DNA of 64,000 nucleotides from Odiellus spinosus. Lineage: Eukaryota > Arthropoda > Arachnida > Opiliones > Phalangiidae. The notes beneath the pieces are model-generated. The model worked only from the letters and a program-made list of their open reading frames with translations, had not been told where the DNA came from and ran no database searches. A program made the translations under genes and the position numbers. Positions 10,110-24,580 of this stretch are shown here, piece by piece (the first letter of the stretch is position 1; each line of letters begins with the position of its first letter). The stretch lies in the NCBI GenBank assembly GCA_963920705.1, contig OY987230.1, positions 3,348,001 through 3,412,000 on the forward strand, in the 5' to 3' direction.

Positions 10110-13100
10110 TATTTTGATATTCTATGATTTCTTGAATTGGCCATATTTTTCTTGTTTTTCAACGGATTTTTGAAAACTCTTGTTATTTAGACTGTCCATT
10201 AATTGCTCTTTCGAATGACTTTGGTTTTGTCTAAATTGCAAAATTGTGACAAATATAAAATTGGTTAAAATTAAGCAAAAACACTTAAAAATCCAAGATT
10301 ATTGGATTCAAATGGACACAAAACTTTTGATTTTTAAGAGATTTAGACAAAATTAAAACCACTCGAAAGAGCAAATATTGGTCTATCTAAAAAACAAGAG
10401 TTTTGGAAAATCCGTTGAAAAACATGGAAAATATAGCCAATTCAAAAAACATCTAATATCAAAAAGCGAATTTTTAAAATCTGAAATTTGACTATTTTGA
10501 TATTGTATGGTTTCTTGAATTGGCCATATTTTTCTTGTTTTTCAACGGATTTTTAAAAAATTATTATTATTTAGACTGTCCATTAATTGCTCTTTCGAAT
10601 GACTTTGGTTTTGTCTAAATTGCAAAATTGTGACCAATATAAAATTGGTTAAAATTAAGCAAAAACGCTTAAAAATCCAAGATTATTGGATTCAAATGGA
10701 CACAAAACTTTTGATTTTTAAGCGATTTAGACAAAATTTAGACCACTCGAAAGAGCAAATATTGGTCTATCTAAAAAACAAGAGTTTTGGAAAATCCGTT
10801 GAAAAACATGGAAAATATAGCCAATTCAAAAAACATCTAATATCAAAAAGCGAATTTTTAAAATCTGAAATTTGACTATTTTTATATTGTATGGTTTCTT
10901 GAATTGGCCATATTTTTCTTGTTTTTCAACGGATTTTTGAAAACTCTTATTATTTAGACTGTCCATTAATTGCTCTTTCGAATGACTTTGGTTTTGTCTA
11001 AATTGCAAAATTGTGACAAATATAAAATTGGTTAAAATTAAGCAAAAACGCTTAAAAATCCAAGATTATAGGATTCAAATGGACACAAAATCTTTGATTT
11101 TTAAGCGATTTAGACAAAATTAAGACCACTCGAAAGAGCAAATATTGGTCTATCTGAAAATCAAGAGTTTTGGAAAATCCGTTGAAAAACATGGAAAATA
11201 TGGACAATTCAAAAAACATCTAATATCAAAAAGCGAATTTTGAAAATCTGAAATTTGACTATTTTGATATTGTATGGTGTCTCGAATTGGCCATATTTTT
11301 CTTGTTTTTCAACGGATTTTTGAAAACTCTTGTTATTTAGACTGTCCATTAATTGCTCTTTCGAATGACTTTGGTTTTGTCTAAATTGCAAAATTGTGAC
11401 AAATATAAAATTGGTTAAAATTAAGCAAAAACACTTAAAAATCCAAGATTATTGGATTAAAATAGACACAAAACTTTTGATTTTTAAGCGATTTAGACAA
11501 AATTAAGACCACTCGAAAGACCAAATATTGGTCTATCTGAAAATCAAGAGTTTTGGAAAATCCGTTGAAAAACATGGAAAATATAGCCAATTCAAAAAAC
11601 ATCTAATATCAAAAAGCGAATTTTTAAAATCTGAAATTTGACTATTTTGATATTCTATGATTTATTGAATTGGCCATATTTTTCTTGTTTTTCAACGGAT
11701 TTTTGAAAACTCTTATTATTTAGACTGTCCATTAATTGCTCTTTCGAATGACTTTGGTTTTGTCTAAATTGCAAAATTTTGACAAATATAAAATTGGTTA
11801 AAATTAAGCAAAAACGCTTAAAAATCCAAGATTATTGGATTCAAATGGACACAAAACTTTTGATTTTTAAGCGATTTAGACAAAATTAAGACCACTCGAA
11901 AGAGCAAATATTGGTCTATCTGAAAATCAAGAGTTTTGTTAAATCCGATGAAAAACATGGAAAATATGGACAATTCAAAAAACATCTAATATCAAAAAGC
12001 GAATTTTTAAAATCTGAAATTTGACTATTTTGATATTGTATGGTTTCTTGAATTGGCCATATTTTTCTTGTTTTTCAACGGATTTTTGAAAACTCTTGTT
12101 ATTTAGACTGTCTATTAATTGCTCTTTCGAACGACTTTGGTTTTGTCTAAATTGCAAAATTGTGACAAATATAAAATTGGTTAAAATAAAGCAAAAACAC
12201 TTAAAAATCCAAGATTATTGGATTAAAATGGACACAAAACTTTTGATTTTTAAGCGATTTAGACAAAATTAAGACTACTCGAAAGAGCAAATATTGGTCT
12301 ATCTAAAAAACAAGAGTTTTGGAAAATCCTTTGAAAAACATGGAAAATATAGCCAATTCAAAAAACATCTAATATCAAAATGCGAATTTTTAAAATCTGA
12401 AATTTGACTATTTTGATATTCTATGATTTATTGAATTGGCCATATTTTTCTTGTTTTTCAACGGATTTTTGAAAACTCTTATTATTTAGACTGTCCATTA
12501 ATTGCTCTTTCGAATGACTTTGGTTTTGTCTAAATTGCAAAATTGTGACAAATATAAAATTGGTTAAAATTAAGCAAAAACGCTTAAAAATCCAAGATTA
12601 TTGGATTCAAATAGACACAAAACTTTTGATTTTTAAGCGATTTAGACAAAATTTAGACCACTCGAAAGAGCAAATATTGGTCTATCTGAAAATCAAGAGT
12701 TTTGGAAAATCCGTTGAAAAACATGGAAAATATAGCCAATTCAAAAAACATCTAATATCAAAAAGCGAATTTTTAAAATCTGAAATTTGACTATTTTGAT
12801 ATTCTATGATTTCTTGAATTGGCCATATTTTTCTTGTTTTTCAACGGATTTTTGAAAACTCTTGTTATTTAGACTGTCCATTAATTGCTCTTTCGAATGA
12901 CTTTGGTTTTGTCTAAATTGCAAAATTGTGACAAATATAAAATTGGTTAAAATTAAGCAAAAACACTTAAAAATCCAAGATTATTGGATTCAAATGGACA
13001 CAAAACTTTTGATTTTTAAGAGATTTAGACAAAATTAAAACCACTCGAAAGAGCAAATATTGGTCTATCTAAAAAACAAGAGTTTTGGAAAATCCGTTGA

Positions 13101-15470
13101 AAAACATGGAAAATATAGCCAATTCAAAAAACATCTAATATCAAAAAGCGAATTTTTAAAATCTGAAATTTGACTATTTTGATATTGTATGGTTTCTTGA
13201 ATTGGCCATATTTTTCTTGTTTTTCAACGGATTTTTAAAAAATTATTATTATTTAGACTGTCCATTAATTGCTCTTTCGAATGACTTTGGTTTTGTCTAA
13301 ATTGCAAAATTGTGACCAATATAAAATTGGTTAAAATTAAGCAAAAACGCTTAAAAATCCAAGATTATTGGATTCAAATGGACACAAAACTTTTGATTTT
13401 TAAGCGATTTAGACAAAATTTAGACCACTCGAAAGAGCAAATATTGGTCTATCTAAAAAACAAGAGTTTTGGAAAATCCGTTGAAAAACATGGAAAATAT
13501 AGCCAATTCAAAAAACATCTAATATCAAAAAGCGAATTTTTAAAATCTGAAATTTGACTATTTTTATATTGTATGGTTTCTTGAATTGGCCATATTTTTC
13601 TTGTTTTTCAACGGATTTTTGAAAACTCTTATTATTTAGACTGTCCATTAATTGCTCTTTCGAATGACTTTGGTTTTGTCTAAATTGCAAAATTGTGACA
13701 AATATAAAATTGGTTAAAATTAAGCAAAAACGCTTAAAAATCCAAGATTATAGGATTCAAATGGACACAAAATCTTTGATTTTTAAGCGATTTAGACAAA
13801 ATTAAGACCACTCGAAAGAGCAAATATTGGTCTATCTGAAAATCAAGAGTTTTGGAAAATCCGTTGAAAAACATGGAAAATATGGACAATTCAAAAAACA
13901 TCTAATATCAAAAAGCGAATTTTGAAAATCTGAAATTTGACTATTTTGATATTGTATGGTGTCTCGAATTGGCCATATTTTTCTTGTTTTTCAACGGATT
14001 TTTGAAAACTCTTGTTATTTAGACTGTCCATTAATTGCTCTTTCGAATGACTTTGGTTTTGTCTAAATTGCAAAATTGTGACAAATATAAAATTGGTTAA
14101 AATTAAGCAAAAACACTTAAAAATCCAAGATTATTGGATTAAAATAGACACAAAACTTTTGATTTTTAAGCGATTTAGACAAAATTAAGACCACTCGAAA
14201 GACCAAATATTGGTCTATCTGAAAATCAAGAGTTTTGGAAAATCCGTTGAAAAACATGGAAAATATAGCCAATTCAAAAAACATCTAATATCAAAAAGCG
14301 AATTTTTAAAATCTGAAATTTGACTATTTTGATATTCTATGATTTATTGAATTGGCCATATTTTTCTTGTTTTTCAACGGATTTTTGAAAACTCTTATTA
14401 TTTAGACTGTCCATTAATTGCTCTTTCGAATGACTTTGGTTTTGTCTAAATTGCAAAATTTTGACAAATATAAAATTGGTTAAAATTAAGCAAAAACGCT
14501 TAAAAATCCAAGATTATTGGATTCAAATGGACACAAAACTTTTGATTTTTAAGCGATTTAGACAAAATTAAGACCACTCGAAAGAGCAAATATTGGTCTA
14601 TCTGAAAATCAAGAGTTTTGTTAAATCCGATGAAAAACATGGAAAATATGGACAATTCAAAAAACATCTAATATCAAAAAGCGAATTTTTAAAATCTGAA
14701 ATTTGACTATTTTGATATTGTATGGTTTCTTGAATTGGCCATATTTTTCTTGTTTTTCAACGGATTTTTGAAAACTCTTGTTATTTAGACTGTCTATTAA
14801 TTGCTCTTTCGAACGACTTTGGTTTTGTCTAAATTGCAAAATTGTGACAAATATAAAATTGGTTAAAATAAAGCAAAAACACTTAAAAATCCAAGATTAT
14901 TGGATTAAAATGGACACAAAACTTTTGATTTTTAAGCGATTTAGACAAAATTAAGACTACTCGAAAGAGCAAATATTGGTCTATCTAAAAAACAAGAGTT
15001 TTGGAAAATCCTTTGAAAAACATGGAAAATATAGCCAATTCAAAAAACATCTAATATCAAAATGCGAATTTTTAAAATCTGAAATTTGACTATTTTGATA
15101 TTCTATGATTTATTGAATTGGCCATATTTTTCTTGTTTTTCAACGGATTTTTGAAAACTCTTATTATTTAGACTGTCCATTAATTGCTCTTTCGAATGAC
15201 TTTGGTTTTGTCTAAATTGCAAAATTGTGACAAATATAAAATTGGTTAAAATTAAGCAAAAACGCTTAAAAATCCAAGATTATTGGATTCAAATAGACAC
15301 AAAACTTTTGATTTTTAAGCGATTTAGACAAAATTAAGACCACTCGAAAGAGCAAATATTGGTCTATCTGAAAATCAAGAGTTTTGGAAAATCCGTTGAA
15401 AAACATGGAAAATATAGCCAATTCAAAAAACATCTAATATCAAAAAGCGAATTTTTAAAATCTGAAATTT
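10110..15470 (+). repeat. Tandem 7-mer higher-order repeat (2 x about 2,682 bp)
   Basis: Two adjacent copies run from about 10110 to 12790 and 12791 to 15470; ends are approximate. Shared rare variants at the 2,682-bp offset include AAGAGATTTAGAC with AATTAAAACC, GTGACCAATATAAA, AAATTTAGACC, TTTTTATATTGT, TTTTGTTAAATCCGATG and CGAACGACTTTGG. Very few differences separate the copies, so the duplication is recent compared with divergence between units. Confidence 0.85.
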
Positions 15471-16935
15471 GACTATTTTGATATTCTATGATTTATTGAA
15501 TTGGCCATATTTTTCTTGTTTTTCAACGGATTTTTGAAAACTCTTATTATTTAGACTGTCCATTAATTGCTCTTTCGAATGACTTTGGTTTTGTCTAAAT
15601 TGCAAAATTTTGACAAATATAAAATTGGTTAAAATTAAGCAAAAACGCTTAAAAATCCAAGATTATTGGATTAAAATGGACACAAAACTTTTGATTTTTA
15701 AGCGATTTAGACAAAATTAAGACTACTCGAAAGAGCAAATATTGGTCTATCTAAAAAACATGAGTTTTGGAAAATCCGTTGAAAAACATGGAAAATATGG
15801 ACAATTCAAAAAACATCTAATATCAAAAACGAATTTTGAAAATCTGAAATTTGACTATTTTGATATTCTATGATTTCTTGAATTGGCCATATTTTTCTTG
15901 TTTTTCAACGGATTTTTGAAAACTCTTATTATTTAGACTGTCCATTAATTGCTCTTTCGAATGACTTTGGTTTTGTCTAAATTGCAAAATTGTGACAAAT
16001 ATAAAATTGGTTAAAATTAAGCAAAAACGCTTAAAAATCCAAGATTATAGGATTCAAATGGACACAAAACCTTTGATTTTTAAGCGATTTAGACAAAATT
16101 AAGACCACTCGAAAGAGCAAATATTGGTCTATCTGAAAATCAAGAGTTTTGGAAAATCCGTTGAAAAACGTGGAAAATATGGACAATTCAAAAAACATCT
16201 AATATCAAAAAGCGAATTTTGAAAATCTGAAATTTGACTATTTTGATATTGTATGGTTTCTCGAATTGGCCATATTTTTCTTGTTTTTCAACGGATTTTT
16301 GAAAACTCTTGTTATTTAGACTGTCCATTAATTGCTCTTTCGAATGACTTTGGTTTTGTCTAAATTGCAAAATTGTGACAAATATAAAATTGGTTAAAAT
16401 AAAGCAAAAACACTTAAAAATCCAAGATTATTGGATTCAAATGGACACAAAACTTTTGATTTTTAAGCGATTTAGACAAAATTAAGACTACTCGAAAGAG
16501 CAAATATTGGTCTATCTAAAAAACAAGAGTTTTGGAAAATCCTTTGAAAAACATGGAAAATATAGCCAATTCAAAAAACATCTAATATCAAAATGCGAAT
16601 TTTTAAAATCTGAAATTTGACTATTTTGATATTCTATGATTTATTGAATTGGCCATATTTTTCTTGTTTTTCAACGGATTTTTGAAAACTCTTATTATTT
16701 AGACTGTCCATTAATTGCTCTTTCGAATGACTTTGGTTTTGTCTAAATTGCAAAATTGTGACAAATATAAAATTGGTTAAAATTAAGCAAAAACGCTTAA
16801 AAATCCAAGATTATTGGATTCAAATAGACACAAAACTTTTGATTTTTAAGCGATTTAGACAAAATTAAGACCACTCGAAAGAGCAAATATTGGTCTATCT
16901 GAAAATCAAGAGTTTTGGAAAATCCGTTGAAAAAC

Positions 16936-17030
16936 AAGAAAAATATGGCCAATTCAAGAAACCATACAATATCAAAATAGTCAAATTTCAGATTTTAAAA
17001 ATTCGCTTTTTGATATTAGATGTTTTTTGA
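16936..17030 (-). repeat. 95-bp core inversion inside one unit, copy 1
   Basis: A + unit reads arm A up to the shared AAAATCCGTTGAAAAACA, then changes to the inner part of arm B on the opposite strand (AGAAAAATATGGCC). It passes an inverted core and the inner part of arm A, and returns to arm B at GAATTGGCC. The centre of the unit is flipped while the outer arms keep their orientation. Both breakpoints lie in sequence common to the two arms, as expected for exchange between inverted repeats. Confidence 0.88.
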
Positions 17031-19614
17031 ATTGGCCATATTTTTCTTGTTTTTCAACGGATTTTTGAAAACTCTTATTATTTAGACTGTCCATTAATTG
17101 CTCTTTCGAATGACTTTGGTTTTGTCTAAATTGCAAAATTGTGACAAATATAAAGTTGGTTAAAATAAAGCAAAAACACTTAAAAATCCAAGATTATTGG
17201 ATTCAAATGGACACAAAACTTTTGATTTTTAAGCGATTTAGACAAAATTAAGACCACTCGAAAGAGCAAATATTGGTCTATCTGAAAATCAAGAGTTTTG
17301 GAAAATCCGTTGAAAAACATGGAAAATATGGACAAATTAAAAAACATCTAATATCAAAAAGCGAATTTTTAAAATCTGAAATTTGACTATTTTGATATTG
17401 TATGGTTTCTTGAATTGGCCATATTTTTCTTGTTTTTTAACGGATTTTTGAAAACTCTTGTTATTTAGACTGTCCATTAATTGCTCTTTCGAACGACTTT
17501 GGTTTTGTCTAAATTGCAAAATTGTGACAAATATAAAATTGGTTAAAATAAAGCAAAAACACTTAAAAATCCAAGATTATTGGATTAAAATGGACACAAA
17601 ACTTTTGATTTTTAAGCGATATAGACAAAATTAAGACCACTCGAAAGAGCAAATATTGGTCTATCTAAAAAACGTGAGTTTTGGAAAATCCGTTGAAAAA
17701 CATGGAAAATATGGACAATTCAAAAAGCATCTAATATCAAAAAGCGAATTTTTAAAATCTGAAATTCGACTATTTTGATATTGTATGATTTCTTGAATTG
17801 GCCATATTTTTCTTGTTTTTCAACGGATTTTTGAAAACTCTTGTTATTTAGACTGTCCATTAATTGCTCTTTCGAATGACTTTGGTTTTGTCTAAATTGC
17901 CAAGACGTGACAAATACAAAATTGGTTAAAATAAAGCAAAAACACTTAAAAATCCAAGATTATTGGATTCAAATGGACACAAAACTTTTGATTTTTAAGC
18001 GATTTAGACAAAATTAGTCCACTCGAAAGAGCAAATATTGGTCTATCTAAAAAACATGAGTTTTGGAAAATCCGTTGAAAAACATTGAAAATATGGACAA
18101 TTCAAAAAGCATCTAATATCAAAAAGCGAATTTTGAAAATCTGAAATTTGACTATTTTGATATTCTATGATTTCTTGAATTGGCCATATTTTTCTTGTTT
18201 TTCAACGGATTTTTGAAAACTCTTATTATTTAGATTGTCCATTAATTGCTCTTTCGAATGACTTTGGTTTTGTCTAAATTGCCAAGACGTGACAGATATA
18301 AAATTGGTTAAAATAAAGCAAAAACACTTAAAAATCCAAGATTATTGGATTAAAATGGACACAAAACTTTTGATTTTTAAGCGATTTAGACAAAATTAAG
18401 ACTACTCGAAAGAGCAAATATTGGTCTATCTAAAAAACATGAGTTTTGGAAAATCCGTTGAAAAACATGGAAAATATGGACAATTCAAAAAACATCTAAT
18501 ATCAAAAAGCGAATTTTGAAAATCTGAAATTTGACTATTTTGATATTCTATGATTTCTTTAATTGGCCATATTTTTCTTGGTTTTCAACGGATTTTTGAA
18601 AACTCTTATTATTTAGACTGTCCATTAATTGCTCTTTCGAATGACTTTGGTTTTGTCTAAATTGCAAAATTGTGACAAATATAAAATTGGTTAAAATTAA
18701 GCAAAAACGCTTAAAAATCCAAGATTATAGGATTCAAATGGACACAAAACCTTTGATTTTTAAGCGATTTAGACAAAATTAAGACCACTCGAAAGAGCAA
18801 ATATTGGTCTATCTGAAAATCAAGAGTTTTGGAAAATCCGTTGAAAAACATGGAAAATATGGACAATTCAAAAAACATCTAATATCAAAAAGCGAATTTT
18901 GAAAATCTGAAATTTGACTATTTTGATATTGTATGGTTTCTCGAATTGGCCATATTTTTCTTGTTTTTCAACGGATTTTTGAAAACTCTTGTTATTTAGA
19001 TTGTCCATTAATTGCTCTTTCGAATGACTTTGGTTTTGTCTAAATTGCAAAATTGTGACAAATATAAAATTGGTTAAAATAAAGCAAAAACACTTAAAAA
19101 TCCAAGATTATTGGATTCAAATGGACACAAAACTTTTGATTTTTAAGCGATTTAGACAAAATTAAGACTACTCGAAAGAGCAAATATTGGTCTATCTAAA
19201 AAACAAGAGTTTTGGAAAATCCTTTGAAAAACATGGAAAATATAGCCAATTCAAAAAACATCTAATATCAAAAAGCGAATTTTTAAAATCTGAAATTTGA
19301 CTATTTTGATACTCTATGATTTATTGAATTGGCCATATTTTTCTTGTTTTTCAACGGATTTTTGAAAACTCTTATTATTTAGACTGTCCATTAATTGCTC
19401 TTTCGAATGACTTTGGTTTTGTCTAAATTGCAAAATTGTGACAAATATAAAATTGGTTAAAATTAAGCAAAAACACTTAAAAATCCAAGATTATTGGATT
19501 CAAATAGACACAAAACTTTTGATTTTTAAGCGATTTAGACAAAATTAAGACCACTCGAAAGAGCAAATATTGGTCTATCTGAAAATCAAGAGTTTTGGAA
19601 AATCCGTTGAAAAA

Positions 19615-19711
19615 CAAGAAAAATATGGCCAATTCAAGAAACCACACAATATCAAAATAGTCAAATTTCAGATTTTAAAAATTCGCTTTTTGATATTAGA
19701 TGTTTTTTGAA
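19615..19711 (-). repeat. 95-bp core inversion inside one unit, copy 2
   Basis: This has the same structure as the inversion at 16936, 2,680 bp downstream, with small later changes (CCACACAAT for CCATACAAT, TTTATTGTT for TTTCTTGTT). It lies within the second 7-mer duplication, so the flip predates that duplication. Confidence 0.87.
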
Positions 19712-22700
19712 TTGGCCATATTTTTATTGTTTTTCAACGGATTTTTGAAAACTCTTATTATTTAGACTGTCCATTAATTGCTCTTTCGAATGACTTTGGT
19801 TTTGTCTAAATTGCAAAATTGTGACAAATATAAAGTTGGTTAAAATAAAGCAAAAACACTTAAAAATCCAAGATTATTGGATTCAAATGGACACAAAACT
19901 TTTGATTTTTAAGCGATTTAGACAAAATTAAGACCACTCGAAAGAGCAAATATTGGTCTATCTGAAAATCAAGAGTTTTGGAAAATCCGTTGAAAAACAT
20001 GGAAAATATGGACAAATTAAAAAACATCTAATATCAAAAAGCGAATTTTTAAAATCTGAAATTTGACTATTTTGATATTGTATGGTTTCTTGAATTGGCC
20101 ATATTTTTCATGTTTTTCAACGGATTTTTGAAAACTCTTGTTATTTAGACTGTACATTAATTGCTCTTTCGAACGACTTTGGTTTTGTCTAAATTGCAAA
20201 ATTGTGACAAATATAAAATTGGTTAAAATAAAGCAAAAACACTTAAAAATCCAAGATTATTGGATTAAAATGGACACAAAACTTTTGATTTTTAAGCGAT
20301 ATAGACAAAATTAAGACCACTCGAAAGAGCAAATATTGGTCTATCTAAAAAACGTGAGTTTTGGAAAATCCGTTGAAAAACATGGAAAATATGGACAATT
20401 CAAAAAGCATCTAATATCAAAAAGCGAATTTTTAAAATCTGAAATTCGACTATTTTGATATTGTATGATTTCTTGAATTGGCCATATTTTTCTTGTTTTT
20501 CAACGGATTTTTGAAAACTCTTGTTATTTAGACTGTCCATTAATTGCTCTTTCGAATGACTTTGGTTTTGTCTAAATTGCCAAGACGTGACAAATACAAA
20601 ATTGGTTAAAATAAAGCAAAAACACTTAAAAATCCAAGATTATTGGATTCAAATGGACACAAAACTTTTGATTTTTAAGCGATTTAGACAAAATTAGTCC
20701 ACTCGAAAGAGCAAATATTGGTCTATCTAAAAAACATGAGTTTTGGAAAATCCGTTGAAAAACATTGAAAATATGGACAATTCAAAAAGCATCTAATATC
20801 AAAAAGCGAATTTTGAAAATCTGAAATTTGACTATTTTGATATTCTATGATTTCTTGAATTGGCCATATTTTTCTTGTTTTTCAACGGATTTTTGAAAAC
20901 TCTTATTATTTAGATTGTCCATTAATTGCTCTTTCGAATGACTTTGCTTTTGTCTAAATTGCCAAGACGTGACAAATATAAAATTGGTTAAAATAAAGCA
21001 AAAACACTTAAAAATCCAAGATTATTGGATTCAAATGGACACAAAACTTTTGATTTTTAAGCGATTTAGACAAAATTAGTCCACTCGAAAGAGCAAATAT
21101 TGGTCTATCTAAAAAACATGAGTTTTGGAAAATCCGTTGAAAAACATTGAAAATATGGACAATTCAAAAAGCATCTAATATCAAAAAGCGAATTTTGAAA
21201 ATCTGAAATTTGACTATTTTGATATTCTATGATTTCTTGAATTGGCCATATTTTTCTTGTTTTTCAACGGATTTTTGAAAACTCTTATTATTTAGATTGT
21301 CCATTAATTGCTCTTTCGAATGACTTTGGTTTTGTCTAAATTGCCAAGACGTGACAGATATAAAATTGGTTAAAATAAAGCAAAAACACTTAAAAATCCA
21401 AGATTATTGGATTCAAATGGACACAAAACTTTTGATTTTTAAGCGATTTAGACAAAATTAAGACGACTTGAAAGAGCAAATATTGGTCTATCTCAAAATC
21501 AAGAGTTTTAAAAATCCGTTGAAAAACATGGAAAATATGGACAATTCAAAAAACATCTAATATCAAAAAGCGAATTTTTAAAATCTGAAATTTGACTATT
21601 TTGATATTGTATGGTTTCTTGAATTGGCCATATTTTTCTTGTTTTTCAACGGATTTTTGAAAACTCTTATTATTTAGACTGTCCATTAATTGCTCTTTCG
21701 AATGACTTTGGTTTTGTCTAAATTGCAAAATTGTGACAAATATAAAATTGGTTAAAAGAAAGCAAAAACACTTAAAAATCCAAGATTATTGGATTCAAAT
21801 GGACACAAAACTTTTGATTTTTAAGCGATTTAGACAAAATTAAGACCACTCGAAAGAGCAAATATTGGTCTATCTAAAAAACAAGAGTTTTGGAAAATCC
21901 GTTGAAAAACATGGAAAATATGGACAATTCAAAAAACATCTAATATCAAAAAGCGAATTTTTAAAATCTGAAATTTGACTATTTTGATATTCTATGATTT
22001 CTTGAATTGGCCATATTTTTCTTGTTTTTCAACGGATTTTTGAAAACTCTTATTATTTAGACTGTCCATTAATTGCTCTTTCGAATGACTTTGGTTTTGT
22101 CTAAATTGCAAAATTGTGACAAATATAAAATTGGTTAAAATTAAGCAAAAACACTTAAAAATCCAAGATTATTGGATTCAAATGGACACAAAACTTTTGA
22201 TTTTTAAGCGATTTAGACAAAATTAAGACCAATCGAAAGAGCAAATATTGGTCTATCTAAAAAACAAGAGTTTTGGAAAACCCGTTGAAAAACATGGAAA
22301 ATATGGACAATTCAAAAAGCATCTAATATCAAAAAGCGAATTTTGAAAATCAGAAATTTGACTATTTTGATATTCTATGATTTCTTGAATTGGCCATATT
22401 TTTCTTGTTTTTCAACGGATTTTTGAAAACTCTTATTATTTAGACTGTCCATTAATTGCTCTTTCGAATGACTTTGGTTTTGTCTAAATTGCAAAATTGT
22501 GACAAATATAAAATTGGTTAAAATAAAGCAAAAACACTTAAAAATCCAAGATTATTGGATTCAAATGGACACAAAACTTGATTTTTAAGCGATTTAGACA
22601 AAATTAAGACTACTCGAAAGAGCAAATATTGGTCTATCTAAAAAACAAGAGTTTTGGAAAATTCGTTGAAAAACATGGAAAATATGGACAATTCAAAAAA

Positions 22701-23632
22701 CATCTAATATCAAAAAGCGAATTTTTAAAATCTGAAATTTAACTATTTTGATATTCTATGATTTCTTGAATTGGCCATATTTTTCTTGTTTTTCAACGGA
22801 TTTTTGAAAACTCTTATTATTTAGACTGTCCATTAATTGCTCTTTCGAATGACTTTGGTTTTGTCTAAATTGCAAAATTGTGACAAATATAAAATTGGTT
22901 AAAATTAAGCAAAAACACTTAAAAATCCAAGATTATTGGATTCAAATGGACACAAAACTTTTGATTTTTAAGCGATTTAGACAAAATTAAGACCACTCGA
23001 AAGAGCAAATATTGGTCTATCTAAAAAACAAGAGTTTTGGAAAATCCGTTGAAAAACATGGAAAATATGGACAATTCAAAAAGCATCTAATATCAAAAAG
23101 CGAATTTTGAAAATCTGAAATTTGACTATTTTGATATTCTATGATTTCTTGAATTGGCCATATTTTTCTTGTTTTTCAACGGATTTTTGAAAACCCTTAT
23201 TATTTAGACTGTCCATTAATTGCTCTTTCGAATGACTTTGGTTTTGTCTAAATTGCAAAATTGTGACAAATATAAAATTGGTTAAAATAAAGCAAAAACA
23301 CTTAAAAATCCAAGATTATTGGATTCAAATGGACACAAAACTTTTGATTTTTAAGTGATTTAGACAAAATTAAGACTACTCGAAAGAGCAAATATTGGTC
23401 TATCTAAAAAACAAGAGTTTTGGAAAATCCGTTGAAAAACATGGAAAATATGGACAATTCAAAAAACATCTAATATCAAAAAGCGAATTTTTAAAATCTG
23501 AAATTTGACTATTTTGATATTCTATGATTTCTTGAATTGGCCATATTTTTCTTGTTTTTCAACGGATTTTTGAAAATTCTTGTTATTTAGACTGTCCATT
23601 AATTGCTCTTTCGAATGACTTTGGTTTTGTCT

Positions 23633-23808
23633 AAAGTGCCAAAACGTGACAAATATAAAATGGGTTAAAATTAAGCAAAAACGCTTAAAAATCAAAGATT
23701 ATTGGATTCAAATGGTCACAAAACATTTGATTTTTAAGCGATTTAGACAAAATCAAAACCAATCGCAAGAGCAAATATTGGTCAATCTTAAAAACAAGAG
23801 TTTTTGAA
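23633..23808 (+). repeat. Diverged unit subtype, + orientation
   Basis: This stretch departs from the consensus at many more sites than its neighbours. It has CTAAAGTGCCAAAACGTGAC, ATGGGTTAAAATT, AATCAAAGATT, GGTCACAAAACATTTG, AAATCAAAACCAATCGCAAG and GTCAATCTTAAAAAC. The reverse complement of nearly the same set appears at 47.3, 51.8 and 55.5 kb. It ends about 100 bp before the first large orientation switch. Confidence 0.85.
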
Positions 23809-23928
23809 AATCCGTTGAAAAACATGGAAAATATGGACAATTCAAAAAACATCTAATATCAAAAAGCGAATTTTTAAAATCTGAAATTTGACTATTTTGA
23901 TATTGTATGATTTCTTGAATTGGCCATA

Positions 23929-24224
23929 TTTTCCATGTTTTTCAATGGATTTTCCAAAACTCTTGTTTTTTAGATAGTCCAATATTTGCTCTTTCGAGTG
24001 GTCTTAATTTTGTCTAAATTGCTTAAAAATCAAAAGTTTTGTGTCCATTTTAATCCAATAATCTTGGATTTTTAAGCGTTTTTGCTTAATTTTAACCAAT
24101 TTTATATTTGTCACAATTTTGCAATTTAGACAAAACCAAAGTCATTCGAAAGAGCAATTAATGGACAGTCTAATTAATAAGAGTTTTCAAAAATCCGTTG
24201 AAAAACAAGAAAAATATGGCCAAT
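23929..24224 (-). repeat. Orientation block 2 (-), less than one unit
   Basis: After the switch in CCATATTTT the sequence reads arm A, linker and arm B in reverse. It includes ATAGTCCAATATTTG and CTAAATTGCTTAAAA, unusual forms for arm A. The unit spanning the switch has A sequence on both sides of its core. Confidence 0.82.
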
Positions 24225-24580
24225 TCAAAAAACATCTAATATCAAAAAGCGAATTTTTAAAATCTGAAATTTGACTATTTTGATATTGTATGGTTTCTTG
24301 AATTTACCATATTTTTCTTGTTTTTCAACGGATTTTTGAAAACTCTTATTATTTAGACTGTCCATTAATTGCTCTTTCGAATGACTTTGGTTTTGTCTAA
24401 ATTGCAAAATTGTGACAAATATAAAATTGATTAAAATTAAGCAAAAACACTTAAAAATCCAAGATTATTGGATTCAAATGGACACAAAACTTTTGAATTT
24501 TAAGCGATTTAGACAAAATTAAGACCACTCGAAAGAGCAAATATTGGTCTATCTGAAAATCAAGAGTTTTGGAAAATCCG
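24225..24580 (+). repeat. Orientation block 3 (+), about one unit
   Basis: The switch lies in CAATTCAA (24221-24229), where reversed arm B becomes the inner end of arm A. A nearly complete + unit follows, with private changes AATTTACCATA and TTTTGAATTTTAAG. The block ends inside the shared 18-mer at 24573-24590, where A becomes reversed B. Confidence 0.82.

Larger units (their letters stand above)
15700..21000 (+). repeat. Second 7-mer higher-order repeat (2 x about 2,680 bp)
   Basis: Copies at about 15700-18330 and 18380-21000 share AACATGAG, AAAACCTTTG, the core inversion, TATAAAGTTGG, ATATAGACAAAA, AACGTGAG, GAAATTCGAC and AAAATTAGTCC at a 2,680-bp offset. The roughly 380-bp unit with AAAATTAGTCC is doubled once more after the second copy (about 20697 and 21078). 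Edges are set by eye. Confidence 0.8.
1..23928 (+). repeat. Orientation block 1 (+), about 62 units
   Basis: This is the longest run in one orientation. Head-to-tail units run from base 1 to a switch inside CCATATTTT near 23924-23932. It contains two half-unit deletions, two core inversions of about 95 bp, and several 2-mer and 7-mer duplications listed separately. Linker forms TAAAATTAAG and TAAAATAAAG alternate irregularly, as do the CGCTT and CACTT forms. Confidence 0.9.

Noticed and set aside
10630-10875. 81-codon frame across linker and arm A, also at 12545, 13312 and, on the minus strand, 47628
   Set aside because: It exists only where AATTTAGACC or a similar change removes the usual TAA in AAAATTAAGAC. 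It spans linker and arm and has no independent support.
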